From positions 1,984,001 to 2,048,000 of the forward strand of contig NZ_SZPZ01000001.1 of NCBI RefSeq assembly GCF_005233875.1: a stretch of 64,000 bases of DNA. The letters are read 5' to 3'. This DNA comes from Kribbella jiaozuonensis. Its GTDB lineage: Bacteria; Actinomycetota; Actinomycetes; Propionibacteriales; Kribbellaceae. Position numbers and translations under genes: made by a program. Below the pieces are notes generated by a model. That model was not told where the DNA came from. It saw only the letters and a list, made by a program, of their open reading frames with translations, and did not search any database. Position 1 is the stretch's first letter, and each line of letters begins with the position of its first letter. Positions 17,875 to 27,735 of the stretch are shown here, in pieces.

Positions 17875-20115
17875 ATGCGCATCAAGGTCCTGACCGCTGT
17901 CCTCGTGTTCCTCGCGGGAGCACTCGTCACGCAGTCGGCCAGGGCCGCGGCACCCGAAGCGACGGTGGTGCCGATCCAGGTGACCGGCCCGGCGGCGTCG
18001 CGGTTCAACCTGGTCGTGATGGGCGACGGATACACCGCGGCCGAGCTGCCGAAGTTCCGCGAGCAGCTCGACAAACACCTGAACATCCTCTGGAGCATCG
18101 AGCCGTTCAAGTCGTACCGGAACTACGTCAACGTGTACGCCGTCGAGATCGCCTCCCCGGAGTCCGGCGTCGACTGCGATCCCAATCTGACCTCGCCCCA
18201 GCGCGATACCCCGCTGCAGATGGGGTTCTGGGGCGGCTGCAACCCGGGCAGCGTCCAGCGTCTACTGACGGTCAGCTCGGCGGCCGCCACGCAGTACGCC
18301 GATCTGGTTCCCGGCACGACCTCCTCCAACCGGCAGATCCTTGCTATCGGCAACAGCAACACGTACGGCGGGGCGGGCGGCACATACGCGACCGCGTCCG
18401 GCGGCAACGCGCTGTCCGCGCTGATCACGCCGCACGAGCTCGGCCATTCGCTCGGCGGGCTGCAGGACGAATACGACTACTACGCCCGGGGCGAGCGCGG
18501 CGCGCCGTACGTCGGTCCCGAGCCGTCCTCGATCCACCACACGTTGCTGACCGAGCAGCAAATGCTCGACCAGCACGCGAAGTGGTACCGCTGGCTGGGG
18601 GAGCCGTCGGAATCCGGCGGCACGATCGGCCGCTACGAAGGCGGGATGTACGCCGGTTCAGGCGTCTGGCGGCCCAGCGCGCACTCGATGATGAAGGCGC
18701 TAGGGTACTACTTCGACCAGATCTCACGCGAGCGAATGACCCAACGACTCTCGGCCAAGGCAAACCTGTTCCAGGACAGCACGCCGGTCGGCCCAGTCGC
18801 CGCAGACCAAATCGTCTGGCTGCAAACGCTGCATCCGGTGGACCACGAGCTCACGGTGTCCTGGGCCGTCGACGGTACGACGCTGCCGACCGCGAGCGCC
18901 CGCTCCGTCGACCTGTCCACCCAGCACCTCACCGCGGGCAAACACACCCTGACCGCGACGATCGTGGACCCGACCAGCTTCATCCGCGACCCCGCCGTAC
19001 GCCCGACCGCCACCCGCTCCTGGACCATCGACACCACGCTGACCGCACCGTCGTCGACCGGTACGCCGACATTCACCGGATCCACCTCGACCGAGCACCC
19101 GGTGAGCGCCGACGAGGTCGTGTACGCCGAGACTTCGCAGCCGAGCGCCCCCATCACCTGGCAGGTCGACGGGCAGACCGTCGCGAACTCGGGCAACGAC
19201 CGCGACCTCGCGCTCGCCCCGCTCAAGCTGACCGGCCGGCACACGCTGACCGCCCGGACCGGCGCCCAGACACTGACCTGGCAGGTCGACGGCGTCGAGG
19301 CCGTCGTCACCCCGACGATGTCGAAACCGCTGCTCACCGTGCAGAAGCCGACCGGTCCTGAGTACGTATATAACGACGCTTTCACGATGGGGCTGACGGC
19401 AACGGACGACAGCCCGGGGTACGTCGTACCGGAGTTCCGTGTCGACGGCGACGGTTGGTACAACTACTACGGCTGGCCGACGGATGCGTCCCTGCCGTTC
19501 AAGTTCACGGCCGAGGGGACCGAGATCGATCAGCTCGTCTACGGCAAGCTCGGAGTACCGCGGGTGGTGCCGTGGGACGACGTACCGCCCGGGTACGGGC
19601 GTCATCAGGTCGAGTACCGCGCTGTCGATGCCACCGGCAACATCGCGAGCCCGCGCCGGTTCGCCGTCACGCTGCTGCACCCGGCGCCCGCCTGCACCAC
19701 GACGATCAGCGGCACGCAGAACGGCCCGCTGTACCTGCGCTCCGGCGTCACCTGTCTGACCAACGCAACCGTCAACGGCCCGGTCGTGGTCGCGGCAGGC
19801 GCATCGCTCGTGGCGACCGACGCACGAGTCTCCGGTCCGGTCCGCGCCGACCACGCCGCCGACCTGCAACTCCTCCGCTCCACTGTCGCCGGCCCGGTCA
19901 CCGCCGATCATGTCAGCCGAAGCGTGGTCCTCGTCGGAAGCACGGTCCAGGGCCCGGTCTCCGTCACCAACGCCTCGACCGCCCAACCTCCGGCCCTGGC
20001 CGGAAACATCGTCAACGGCCCTCTCGCCTGCTCCGCCAACGCCCCGAATCCGACCAATCTCGAGGCGCCGAACAAGGTCTCCGGACCCCGATCCGGGCAG
20101 TGCGCGAAGCTCTGA
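17875..20115 (+). CDS. Secreted M64 family (IgA-peptidase-like) metallopeptidase
   Basis: 746 residues with a Sec signal peptide (cleavage probably after SARA near residue 24). The M64 domain carries the zinc motif HELGHSLGG at about 187-195 followed by the family's DEYDYY. Residues about 310-580 are Ig-like/beta domains. The C-terminal 130 residues repeat a short V-x-GPV-x-A pattern typical of a right-handed beta-helix or bactofilin-like solenoid. ATG at 17875 with GGGGGAG upstream. A broad extracellular protein-degrading role is likely. Confidence 0.87.
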   Translation: MRIKVLTAVLVFLAGALVTQSARAAAPEATVVPIQVTGPAASRFNLVVMGDGYTAAELPKFREQLDKHLNILWSIEPFKSYRNYVNVYAVEIASPESGVDCDPNLTSPQRDTPLQMGFWGGCNPGSVQRLLTVSSAAATQYADLVPGTTSSNRQILAIGNSNTYGGAGGTYATASGGNALSALITPHELGHSLGGLQDEYDYYARGERGAPYVGPEPSSIHHTLLTEQQMLDQHAKWYRWLGEPSESGGTIGRYEGGMYAGSGVWRPSAHSMMKALGYYFDQISRERMTQRLSAKANLFQDSTPVGPVAADQIVWLQTLHPVDHELTVSWAVDGTTLPTASARSVDLSTQHLTAGKHTLTATIVDPTSFIRDPAVRPTATRSWTIDTTLTAPSSTGTPTFTGSTSTEHPVSADEVVYAETSQPSAPITWQVDGQTVANSGNDRDLALAPLKLTGRHTLTARTGAQTLTWQVDGVEAVVTPTMSKPLLTVQKPTGPEYVYNDAFTMGLTATDDSPGYVVPEFRVDGDGWYNYYGWPTDASLPFKFTAEGTEIDQLVYGKLGVPRVVPWDDVPPGYGRHQVEYRAVDATGNIASPRRFAVTLLHPAPACTTTISGTQNGPLYLRSGVTCLTNATVNGPVVVAAGASLVATDARVSGPVRADHAADLQLLRSTVAGPVTADHVSRSVVLVGSTVQGPVSVTNASTAQPPALAGNIVNGPLACSANAPNPTNLEAPNKVSGPRSGQCAKL

Positions 20116-20216
20116 GCCGAGCAGACATGCACGTGAGTTTCGCCGACATGTTCCCGGGACCGCGGTTCTCATAACTTTTCTGGTGCGGGGAGTTCCCGCC
20201 GTACAGAAGGAGTGAG

Positions 20217-20717
20217 ATGAACGGACTGCGGGTGGCGTCCCTGATGGCGGCCACGATGACAACAGGTCTGGTGGCCGGCGTATATGCGATCTACGCGAAC
20301 GCGTTCATGCCCGGCCTGGCCAAGACCGACGACAAGACCTTCGTCAGCGCGTTCACGGCGGTGGACCGGGCGATCGTGAACCCGCTCTTCCTCGGCCTGG
20401 GCTTCCTGGGCGCGGCGCTGTTCACCGTGCTCGCCGGACTGCTCAGCCTCAAGGAGAAGTCGCTGCCGTGGATCGCGGTCGCGTTCGTGCTGTACCTGGT
20501 CTCGATCATCGTCACGATCGCGGTGAACGTCCCGCTGAACGACGCGCTGAAGGCCGCCGGGGATCCGGCCACGATCGACGTCGCGGCCGCCCGGGCCGCG
20601 TTCAACGAGTCGAAATGGGTCGCCTTCAACCTGCTCCGCACGATCCTCGCCCTGATCTCCTTCGGCCTCCTCGGCTGGGCCCTCTACCTGACCGGCAAGT
20701 CCGCGGCCCAGCCCTGA
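20217..20717 (+). CDS. DUF1772 (anthrone oxygenase-like) membrane protein
   Basis: 166 residues, four membrane helices, with the DUF1772 pattern: N-terminal helix with ATMTTGLVAGVYAIY, NPLFLGLGF, and NVPLNDALKA before helix 4. Some relatives are cofactor-free oxygenases; most are uncharacterised. Excellent ribosome site (AAGGAGTGAG then ATG). Ends 18 bp before the TIGR03936 gene, so it may share that operon. Confidence 0.82.
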   Translation: MNGLRVASLMAATMTTGLVAGVYAIYANAFMPGLAKTDDKTFVSAFTAVDRAIVNPLFLGLGFLGAALFTVLAGLLSLKEKSLPWIAVAFVLYLVSIIVTIAVNVPLNDALKAAGDPATIDVAAARAAFNESKWVAFNLLRTILALISFGLLGWALYLTGKSAAQP

Positions 20718-20735
20718 GCCTGCGACAATGCCTCC

Positions 20736-21563
20736 GTGGCACCAGTTCAAGCACCGCCCTCGCAGCAGCTCCCCGCGGTCCAGAAGCTCCGGGTGAGATT
20801 CGCCAAGCGGGGGCGGTTGCGATTCACCTCACACCGCGACTTCCAGCGGGCGTTCGAGCGCGCCGTACGGCGGGCCGAGCTCCCGGTGGCGTTCTCGCAC
20901 GGCTTCAGCCCGCACCCGAAGATCTCGTACGCCGGTGCCGCGCCGACCGGCGCCGCCTCCGAGGCCGAGTACCTGGAGATCTCGCTCACACACGAGCGGG
21001 ACGCCGAGGAGGTCCGGGCCGCCCTGGACGAGGCGCTGCCGCCGGGGCTCGACGTACTCGAGGTGGTCGTCGCCGGGCCGGGGTCGCTGGCCGAGCGGCT
21101 GGAGGCCAGCGAGTGGCGGATCGCGTTACCGGGGGTGGATCCCGCGACTGCAGGAGCCGCGGTGGAGGCGTTCCTGGCGCGGGAGGAAATTCTGGTCGAG
21201 CGCATGACCAAACGGGGGGTTCGCTCGTTCGACTGTCGGGCTGCCGTTCTCCGACTCACCGTCGCGAGTGAACCGGGGTCGGTTGAGACGTGTGCGATAC
21301 TGCAAGTGGTGTTACGGCACGGAACCCCGGCCGTGAGACCCGACGACGTTCTCGCCGGCGCGCTCGAGGTAGCGACGCTCCCGGTGACGGGCCCGGCTCT
21401 TTTGACCAGGCTCGCCCAGGGCCCGCTCACCACGGACACCGGCACGGTGGAAGACCCGCTCGCTCGTGACCGCGACGCCAACCAGGCGACCGCGACCGGC
21501 CAGGCAGATCCCCACCAGACGCACACAGCGGAGGGCGACGCCGCCGCTCCCTCTGTGCCCTGA
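20736..21563 (+). CDS. TIGR03936/DUF2344 protein, partner of TIGR03960 radical SAM
   Basis: 275 residues from GTG. Contains the family opening VRFAKRGRLRFTSHRDF and then RAELPVAFSHGFSPHPKIS. In most actinobacteria it follows directly after, or fuses with, the TIGR03960 radical SAM protein, and precedes rne. Here it keeps its place next to rne, but the radical SAM gene lies 12.5 kb upstream. Confidence 0.9.
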   Translation: MAPVQAPPSQQLPAVQKLRVRFAKRGRLRFTSHRDFQRAFERAVRRAELPVAFSHGFSPHPKISYAGAAPTGAASEAEYLEISLTHERDAEEVRAALDEALPPGLDVLEVVVAGPGSLAERLEASEWRIALPGVDPATAGAAVEAFLAREEILVERMTKRGVRSFDCRAAVLRLTVASEPGSVETCAILQVVLRHGTPAVRPDDVLAGALEVATLPVTGPALLTRLAQGPLTTDTGTVEDPLARDRDANQATATGQADPHQTHTAEGDAAAPSVP

Positions 21564-21718
21564 GCGCGGGCGGAGCGGATCCAGCAGGCTTCCGCCACGC
21601 GGCGGCCCCGGGAAGATTTCCGGGCCGGGCGCGGCGAACCGTGACCGCCTTGTGGCCGCGCCGGACCCGTGACAGGGGTCGCAGGATGCGCCGGAGGGCT
21701 TGAGGAGACCCGCACTAC

Positions 21719-24700
21719 ATGCTCGACAACGAGCCGACCACCGAGGCAGCCGACACGGCTGCCACCGCCCAGCCAGCCGCCTCCACCCGCAGGACCGCGA
21801 AGAAGGCGCCGGCTGCGAAGAAGACCACCACGCGCAAGCGCACGGTGAAGACCGCCGACGCGGTCCCGACCCAGTCCGACGCCGAGGCCGCCGATCCGGC
21901 GCCCGCGCCGGCGAAGAAGGCGGCAGCCAAGAAGACTGCCGCGAAGAAGACCACGGCCAAGAAGGCCGCGGCGAAGGCTCCGGCCAAGAAGACCGCCCGC
22001 GCCGCCAAGAAGACCGCGGACCAGGACATCTTCCCGCAGTTCGTCCCCGACGAGGCGGCGGAGACCGCAGATGCGGCCCCCGCGAAGAAGACCGCCCGCA
22101 AACGCACCACGAAGAAGACCTCCGCCCCGGACCTGCTGTCCGCAGACTCTCCGATGACGGACGGCCCGGTTGCCGACGCCGAGCGCGCGCCGAACGCCGC
22201 CGCCAACACATCGGCCGACGACGCGGCGAACGCAGGCACCTCCGCCCGCAAGCGCACCTCCCGCCGCCGTACGGCGAAGACCGCCGAGTCCACCGCGAAC
22301 GCAGAGGCATCACCGGCCCACGCCGACGCCCCGGCCCAGGCCGACTCCGCCGCAGGCACCACGGACCGCGCCGACAGCGGCGCGACGAGCCGCGGCCGTC
22401 GCGGCCGCAACCGCGGCGCAGCTGAGGCCAACTCGAGCGCAGCCGAGGCCAACTCCGGCGCGACCACCGCGCTCACCACGGACCACGCCGGTCCCTCCAA
22501 CACCTCGGGCTCTTCCAGCACCTCCGTGGACGGCGCCGCCTCGGATGCACCCGAGGAGTCCGGCACCCGCCGTACCCGTCGGCGTGCAGCCGCCCCCGCG
22601 GCCGTGCTGTTCCAGGCGCCGACCGGTGGACCGCAGCAGACCGCACCGCAGCAGGCCGAGCCGACGGCGGTCGAGGCGACCTCCGACGAGCCCCCGGAGC
22701 CGGGTACCGACGAGCAGCCGACCGGCAACCGCCGTCGCCGCAGCCGTCGTAACCGCGACGCCGAGGCCCGTGAGATCGAGGTAGCCGAGGAGTCGACCGA
22801 CGCCCAGCCGCAGGCGAGCGCCGACGACACCGACCCGGCCGCCGAGAAGACCACCACCAGGACCCGCAGCCGGTCCGCCCGCAAGGCCGCCGCCGCGCAA
22901 GCAGCCGGAAGCGCGACGACCGGAGGCGCGACCGCAGACGCCACCGCCCCAGGCGCCACCGCCGCCGAGGCCGACACCGCCGCGGACGACGAGTCCGACG
23001 GCGCGAACGACGTACAGGGCGAGGACGGCGAGGAAGGTGGCGAGGGGACTCGCCGTCGCCGTCGCCGCCGTGGTGGGCGTCGTCGTCGCAAGTCCGGCGA
23101 CGGTGCGGACGACAACGCCGACGACCAGTCCGACGACGAGGACGAGCACGACAGCCAGGACGCCGACCAGGACGCCGACGCGTCCGACGACGGCGACCAG
23201 GACGGTGCGGCCGACTCCGACGAGGACGGCGAGGCGGGCAGTTCGTCCCGGCGTCGTCGCCGTCGCCGTCGCCGCAAGGGCGAGGACAGCGCCGCGTCCC
23301 CAGACGACCCCGACGAGACCGTCGTACGCGTCCGTGAACCGCGCAGCAAGACCGTCAACAACGAGATCACCGCGGTCGAGGGCTCGACCCGCCTCGAGGC
23401 GAAGAAGCAGCGCCGCCGTGAGGGTCGCGCCGCCGGCCGCCGCCGCGCGCCGATCGTGACCGAGGCCGAGTTCCTGGCCCGCCGCGAGTCGGTCGAGCGG
23501 ACGATGGTGATCCGGTCCCGCGAGGACCTGACCCAGATCGCGGTCTCGGAAGACAACGTCCTGGTCGAGCACTACGTGACCACCGCCGAGCAGACGTCGC
23601 TGATCGGCAACGTCTACCTCGGCCGCGTGCAGAACGTGCTGCCGAGCATGGAGGCCGCGTTCATCGACATCGGCAAGGGCCGCAACGCGGTCCTGTACGC
23701 CGGTGAGGTGGACTGGGCGACCCTTGGTGGCGCCAACGGTCCGCGCAAGATCGAGCAGGTGCTGAAGTCCGGCCAATCGGTCCTGGTCCAGGTGACCAAG
23801 GACCCGATCGGCCACAAGGGCGCCCGGCTCACCAACCAGATCAGCCTGCCCGGCCGGTACGTCGTGTACGTCCCGCGCGGCGGCAACGGCGGCATCAGCC
23901 GCAAGCTGCCCGACACCGAGCGGAACCGGCTCAAGACGATCCTCAAGGACATCGTCCCCGACGAGGCCGGCGTGATCGTCCGGACCGCCGCGGAAGGCGC
24001 CTCGGAGGAGGAGCTGACCGCCGACGTCAGCCGCCTGCAGTCCGCCTGGGAGGACATCGACAAGAAGTCGAAGAACGGCCAGGCCCCGCAGCTGCTGTAC
24101 GGCGAGCCCGACCTGCTGATCCGTGTCGTACGCGACCTCTTCACCGAGGACTTCGCGAAGCTGGTCATCTCCGGCGACCGTGCCTACGAGCAGGTCCGTG
24201 AGTACGTCGCGGGCGTCGCGCCGCACCTGGCCGACCGGGTCGAGAAATGGGGCGGGGACGGCGACGTCTTCGCGAACTACCGGATCGACGAGCAGATCAA
24301 GAAGGCGCTGGACCGCAAGGTCTGGCTGCCGTCCGGCGGCTCGCTGATCATCGACCGGACCGAGGCGATGACCGTCGTCGACGTCAACACCGGCAAGTTC
24401 ACCGGCTCCGGGGGCAACCTCGAGGAGACCGTCACCAAGAACAACCTGGAGGCGGCCGAGGAGATCGTCCGGCAGCTCCGGCTCCGCGACATCGGCGGCA
24501 TCATCGTCATCGACTTCATCGACATGGTGCTCGAGTCGAACCGCGATCTGGTCCTGCGCCGGCTGGTCGAGTGCCTGGGCCGCGACCGGACCAAGCACCA
24601 GGTGGCCGAGGTCACCTCGCTCGGCCTGGTCCAGATGACCCGGAAGCGGATCGGTACCGGCCTGCTCGAGGCCTTCAGCGAGAACTGCGACCACTGCGGT

Positions 24701-25300
24701 GGCCGCGGTCTGATCCTGCACGACGAGCCGAAGGAGTCCCGCCGCCGCGACAGCCGCAACGGGCAGTCCAACGGCAACGGTCAGAACAACGGTCAGGGCA
24801 ACGGTCAGGCGAACGGCAACGGTCACGACCACGGCAAGCCCGCGCAGGCGGAGGAGGGCGGCCGGAAGAGCTCGCGCCGCCGCCGGGGCAAGGGCCGCGG
24901 CGAGGAGGAGGCCACCGAGGCCGAGACCGCGCAGCACAACGCCGACGCAGCCCAGAAGCTCGCGCAGATCGCCGCCGCGACGGTCAAGAAGGACGGTGAA
25001 GGTACGCCGGAACCGACCGGCTACCCGATCTCTGCCGACGCCGACGAGCACGTCAGCCCCGAGGCGACCGGCTTCCCGGCCGAATCCGCCGCGGCGACGA
25101 CGCTGATCACCGAAACACCGGCCGGCTCCGAGACGGCCGGCTCCGAGGTCGGGGCCAGCGAGGCCGCCGATCCGGCCGACGCCGCGCAGAACGGCGCCAC
25201 CAAGAGCACCCGGCGGCGGCGCAGCAGCCGCAGCCGGAGCAAGACTGCTACCGAGGGTGAAGGCGCGGAGCCTTCCGAGCTCGTCACCACCGGCAGCTAA
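21719..25300 (+). CDS. rne: Ribonuclease E/G with long disordered N-terminus
   Basis: 1193 residues. The catalytic core begins only near residue 595: S1 domain (about 610-720), DNase I-like subdomain with catalytic Asp in VDVNTGKF (near 886) and IDFIDMV (near 930), and the Zn-link CDHCGGRG (near 990). The first 590 residues are disordered: a Lys/Ala/Thr histone H1-like stretch (20-105), then Arg-only runs and acidic Asp/Glu runs (440-525). C-terminal 190 residues are also low complexity. Endonuclease for mRNA decay and rRNA processing; the tails likely scaffold RNA and protein partners. Confidence 0.95.
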   Translation: MLDNEPTTEAADTAATAQPAASTRRTAKKAPAAKKTTTRKRTVKTADAVPTQSDAEAADPAPAPAKKAAAKKTAAKKTTAKKAAAKAPAKKTARAAKKTADQDIFPQFVPDEAAETADAAPAKKTARKRTTKKTSAPDLLSADSPMTDGPVADAERAPNAAANTSADDAANAGTSARKRTSRRRTAKTAESTANAEASPAHADAPAQADSAAGTTDRADSGATSRGRRGRNRGAAEANSSAAEANSGATTALTTDHAGPSNTSGSSSTSVDGAASDAPEESGTRRTRRRAAAPAAVLFQAPTGGPQQTAPQQAEPTAVEATSDEPPEPGTDEQPTGNRRRRSRRNRDAEAREIEVAEESTDAQPQASADDTDPAAEKTTTRTRSRSARKAAAAQAAGSATTGGATADATAPGATAAEADTAADDESDGANDVQGEDGEEGGEGTRRRRRRRGGRRRRKSGDGADDNADDQSDDEDEHDSQDADQDADASDDGDQDGAADSDEDGEAGSSSRRRRRRRRRKGEDSAASPDDPDETVVRVREPRSKTVNNEITAVEGSTRLEAKKQRRREGRAAGRRRAPIVTEAEFLARRESVERTMVIRSREDLTQIAVSEDNVLVEHYVTTAEQTSLIGNVYLGRVQNVLPSMEAAFIDIGKGRNAVLYAGEVDWATLGGANGPRKIEQVLKSGQSVLVQVTKDPIGHKGARLTNQISLPGRYVVYVPRGGNGGISRKLPDTERNRLKTILKDIVPDEAGVIVRTAAEGASEEELTADVSRLQSAWEDIDKKSKNGQAPQLLYGEPDLLIRVVRDLFTEDFAKLVISGDRAYEQVREYVAGVAPHLADRVEKWGGDGDVFANYRIDEQIKKALDRKVWLPSGGSLIIDRTEAMTVVDVNTGKFTGSGGNLEETVTKNNLEAAEEIVRQLRLRDIGGIIVIDFIDMVLESNRDLVLRRLVECLGRDRTKHQVAEVTSLGLVQMTRKRIGTGLLEAFSENCDHCGGRGLILHDEPKESRRRDSRNGQSNGNGQNNGQGNGQANGNGHDHGKPAQAEEGGRKSSRRRRGKGRGEEEATEAETAQHNADAAQKLAQIAAATVKKDGEGTPEPTGYPISADADEHVSPEATGFPAESAAATTLITETPAGSETAGSEVGASEAADPADAAQNGATKSTRRRRSSRSRSKTATEGEGAEPSELVTTGS

Positions 25301-25338
25301 CCGATTTCGGGTTTGCCGACCCGGGGTTGTAAGCTATT

Positions 25339-25366
25339 GGTTCGGTGCGCTGAGGCGCACCGAACC
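25339..25366 (+). promoter_or_regulatory. Perfect 12-bp hairpin in rne-rplU gap
   Basis: GGTTCGGTGCGC and its exact complement flank a TGAG loop. No T-tract follows, so it is a weak intrinsic terminator candidate. Its position about 80 bp before rplU also suits a ribosomal-protein leader or RNase E processing site. Confidence 0.6.
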
Positions 25367-25449
25367 TGTGCCTGATGTGAGAGTGAGTGGATTACAGCCT
25401 CCCGCGTCATGCTTGTAATTTTCCGAACCAGCAGAGAGTGAGATCCACG

Positions 25450-25764
25450 GTGTACGCGATCGTGCGCAGTGGCGGCACCCAGCAGAAGGTCGCCGTCGGC
25501 GATGTCATCGAGATCGACAGCCTGACGGACAAGGTGGGCGACACTGTGTCCCTTCCGGCAGTCCTCGTCGTCGATGGCGACACCGTGACGACCGACTCTG
25601 CGGCGCTGGCCAAGGTGGCCGTTTCGGCTGAGGTTCTCGGCCGCAGCAAGGGCCCGAAGATCACCATCCTCAAGTACAAGAACAAGACCGGTTACCGCAA
25701 GCGCCAGGGGCACCGTCAGCACTACACCCAGGTCAAGGTCACCGCGATCGACGCGAAGAAGTGA
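25450..25764 (+). CDS. rplU: 50S ribosomal protein L21
   Basis: 104 residues from GTG at 25450. Conserved N-terminus [13 protein letters not shown] and the RNA-binding C-terminus [14 protein letters not shown] with TQVKV. Binds 23S rRNA in the large subunit. GAGAGTGAG ribosome site. Directly followed by rpmA, 12 bp away. Confidence 0.97.
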   Translation: MYAIVRSGGTQQKVAVGDVIEIDSLTDKVGDTVSLPAVLVVDGDTVTTDSAALAKVAVSAEVLGRSKGPKITILKYKNKTGYRKRQGHRQHYTQVKVTAIDAKK

Positions 25765-25776
25765 GCTGATTACCAA

Positions 25777-26037
25777 ATGGCACACAAAAAGGGAGCGGCC
25801 TCGACCCGCAACGGTCGCGACTCCAACGCGCAGCGCCTCGGCGTGAAGCGGTACGGCGGTCAGCTGGTCAACGCCGGCGAGATCATCGTCCGTCAGCGTG
25901 GCACCCACTTCCACCCGGGCAACCTGGTCGGCCGTGGCGGCGACGACACGCTGTTCGCGCTGGCCGAGGGCCACGTGGAGTTCGGCACCCGGCGCGGTCG
26001 CCGCGTCGTCAACATCGTCCCGGCCCCGGCGGAGTAA
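25777..26037 (+). CDS. rpmA: 50S ribosomal protein L27
   Basis: 86 residues. Starts [15 protein letters not shown] with no cleavable N-terminal extension, and shows [16 protein letters not shown]27 reaches the peptidyl-transferase centre with its N-terminus. Same operon as rplU; a strong terminator follows at 26070. Confidence 0.97.
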   Translation: MAHKKGAASTRNGRDSNAQRLGVKRYGGQLVNAGEIIVRQRGTHFHPGNLVGRGGDDTLFALAEGHVEFGTRRGRRVVNIVPAPAE

Positions 26038-26069
26038 CACCGCCACCCGGACGAATCAGTAAGCTCTGC

Positions 26070-26107
26070 AAAGGGCGGGTCGCGGAATACCGCGGACCCG
26101 CCCTTTT
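26070..26107 (+). terminator. Intrinsic terminator after rpmA
   Basis: AAAGGGCGGGTC pairs perfectly with GACCCGCCCTTT, with an inner GCGG/CCGC stem and AATA loop, followed by T residues. It separates rplU-rpmA from obg. Confidence 0.88.
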
Positions 26108-26163
26108 GCTGTGTATGTGGTTGAAGTACTTGGTAGGACCCGACAGGAAGTAGAGACACACCG

Positions 26164-27735
26164 ATGGCAATCCCCAGCTTCGTCGACCGCGTGACGGTGA
26201 ATGTCGCCGCGGGCCGCGGCGGAAACGGCTGCGCCTCGGTGCACCGGGAGAAGTTCAAGCCCCTGGGCGGTCCCGACGGCGGGAACGGCGGCGACGGCGG
26301 CAGCGTGATCCTGCGCGTCGACCCCGACGTCACCACGCTCGTCGACTACCACCGCTCCAGCCACCGCACCGCGACGAACGGTGCCCAGGGCAAGGGTGAT
26401 CACCAGGCCGGCAGCAACGGCGGCGACGTCGTACTGCCCGTCCCCGACGGAACGGTCATCAGCACGGCGGACGGCGTCGTACTCGCTGACCTCGTCGGCC
26501 CTGGCGCGGAATTCGTTGCTGCCCAAGGCGGCAAGGGCGGTCTGGGCAACGCGGCCCTGGCCAGCAGCGCGCGTAAGGCGCCTGGATTCGCCTTGCTGGG
26601 TGAGGATGGCGAGGAGCGCACGCTCGTCCTCGAGCTGAAGGTCGTCGCCGATATCGGTCTGGTCGGCTTCCCGAGTGCGGGCAAGTCCTCGCTGGTGGCC
26701 TCGATCAGCCGCGCCCGGCCGAAGATCGCCGACTACCCGTTCACCACCCTGATCCCGAACCTCGGCGTCGTCGTCGCCGGTGACGTGACGTTCACCGTGG
26801 CCGACGTACCGGGTCTGATCGAGGGTGCGAGTGAAGGGCGCGGTCTCGGGCACGACTTCCTGCGGCACGTGGAGCGGTGTGCGGCGCTCGTCCACGTCAT
26901 CGACTGCGCGACGTACGAGCCGGGTCGGGATCCGCTCAGCGATCTCGACACGATCGAGGCCGAGCTGCAGGCGCACGGTGGGCTCGAGGACCGGCCGCGA
27001 CTCGTTGCCCTGAACAAGATCGACGTACCGGACGCGCGGGAGATCGCCGAGATGGTGCAGGCCGAGCTGGAGCAGCGCGGGCTGCGGGTGTTCCCGATCT
27101 CGACCGCGTCGCACGAGGGCCTGGAGGCGTTGAAGTTCGCGATGGCCGACATCGTCGTACGGCGTCGTGCGGAAGAGGAGAAGCCCGACACCACGCGGAT
27201 CGTGATCCGGCCGCAGGCGCAGGGCGGGCCCGAGTTCAAGGTGAAGAAGCTGCCGGAGGACGCCGGCTGGCTGGTGCAGGGTGACAAGCCCGAGCGGTGG
27301 GTCCGGCAGACCGACTTCGCGAACGCGGAGGCGACCGGCTACCTGGCCGACCGGCTGAACCGGCTCGGCGTCGAGGACGAGTTGCTGAAGCTGGGCGCGC
27401 TCGCCGGCGACGCGGTGATGATCGGCGACGGACCGAACGCGATCGTGTTCGACTTCGCTCCCGACGTACTGGCCGGTGCGGAGATCCTGGCCCGGCGCGG
27501 TGAGGACCACCGGCTGGAGGAGGATCGTCCGGCGGCCCAGCGGCGGCGCGAGAAGGACACGGAGTACCACGCCAACAGGGGCCTGCGGACCGACTACAAG
27601 CAGGAATGGGGCGAGGACGAGGTCGACCTGTCCCCGGCCGAGGCGAAACGAGCAGCGGTGAAGGCGGAGAAGCTGGCGCGCAAGGAAGCGCGCGAGCTCG
27701 AAGCGGCGGAAGAAAGCACAGATCAGGACTTCTGA
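26164..27735 (+). CDS. obg: Obg/CgtA GTPase
   Basis: 523 residues in three domains: Gly-rich Obg fold (1-160, [12 protein letters not shown]), G domain (160-335) with P-loop [21 protein letters not shown] and NKID, and an OCT C-terminal domain (about 350-425), then a charged tail. Ribosome assembly and stress GTPase. Its stop overlaps the proB ATG by one base. Confidence 0.96.
   Translation: MAIPSFVDRVTVNVAAGRGGNGCASVHREKFKPLGGPDGGNGGDGGSVILRVDPDVTTLVDYHRSSHRTATNGAQGKGDHQAGSNGGDVVLPVPDGTVISTADGVVLADLVGPGAEFVAAQGGKGGLGNAALASSARKAPGFALLGEDGEERTLVLELKVVADIGLVGFPSAGKSSLVASISRARPKIADYPFTTLIPNLGVVVAGDVTFTVADVPGLIEGASEGRGLGHDFLRHVERCAALVHVIDCATYEPGRDPLSDLDTIEAELQAHGGLEDRPRLVALNKIDVPDAREIAEMVQAELEQRGLRVFPISTASHEGLEALKFAMADIVVRRRAEEEKPDTTRIVIRPQAQGGPEFKVKKLPEDAGWLVQGDKPERWVRQTDFANAEATGYLADRLNRLGVEDELLKLGALAGDAVMIGDGPNAIVFDFAPDVLAGAEILARRGEDHRLEEDRPAAQRRREKDTEYHANRGLRTDYKQEWGEDEVDLSPAEAKRAAVKAEKLARKEARELEAAEESTDQDF

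Noticed and set aside
21715..25051. Long minus-strand open frames (613 and 913 codons) opposite rne
   Set aside because: Products are low-complexity mirror images of the rne repeats, typical of GC-rich antisense frames; rne has all catalytic motifs.
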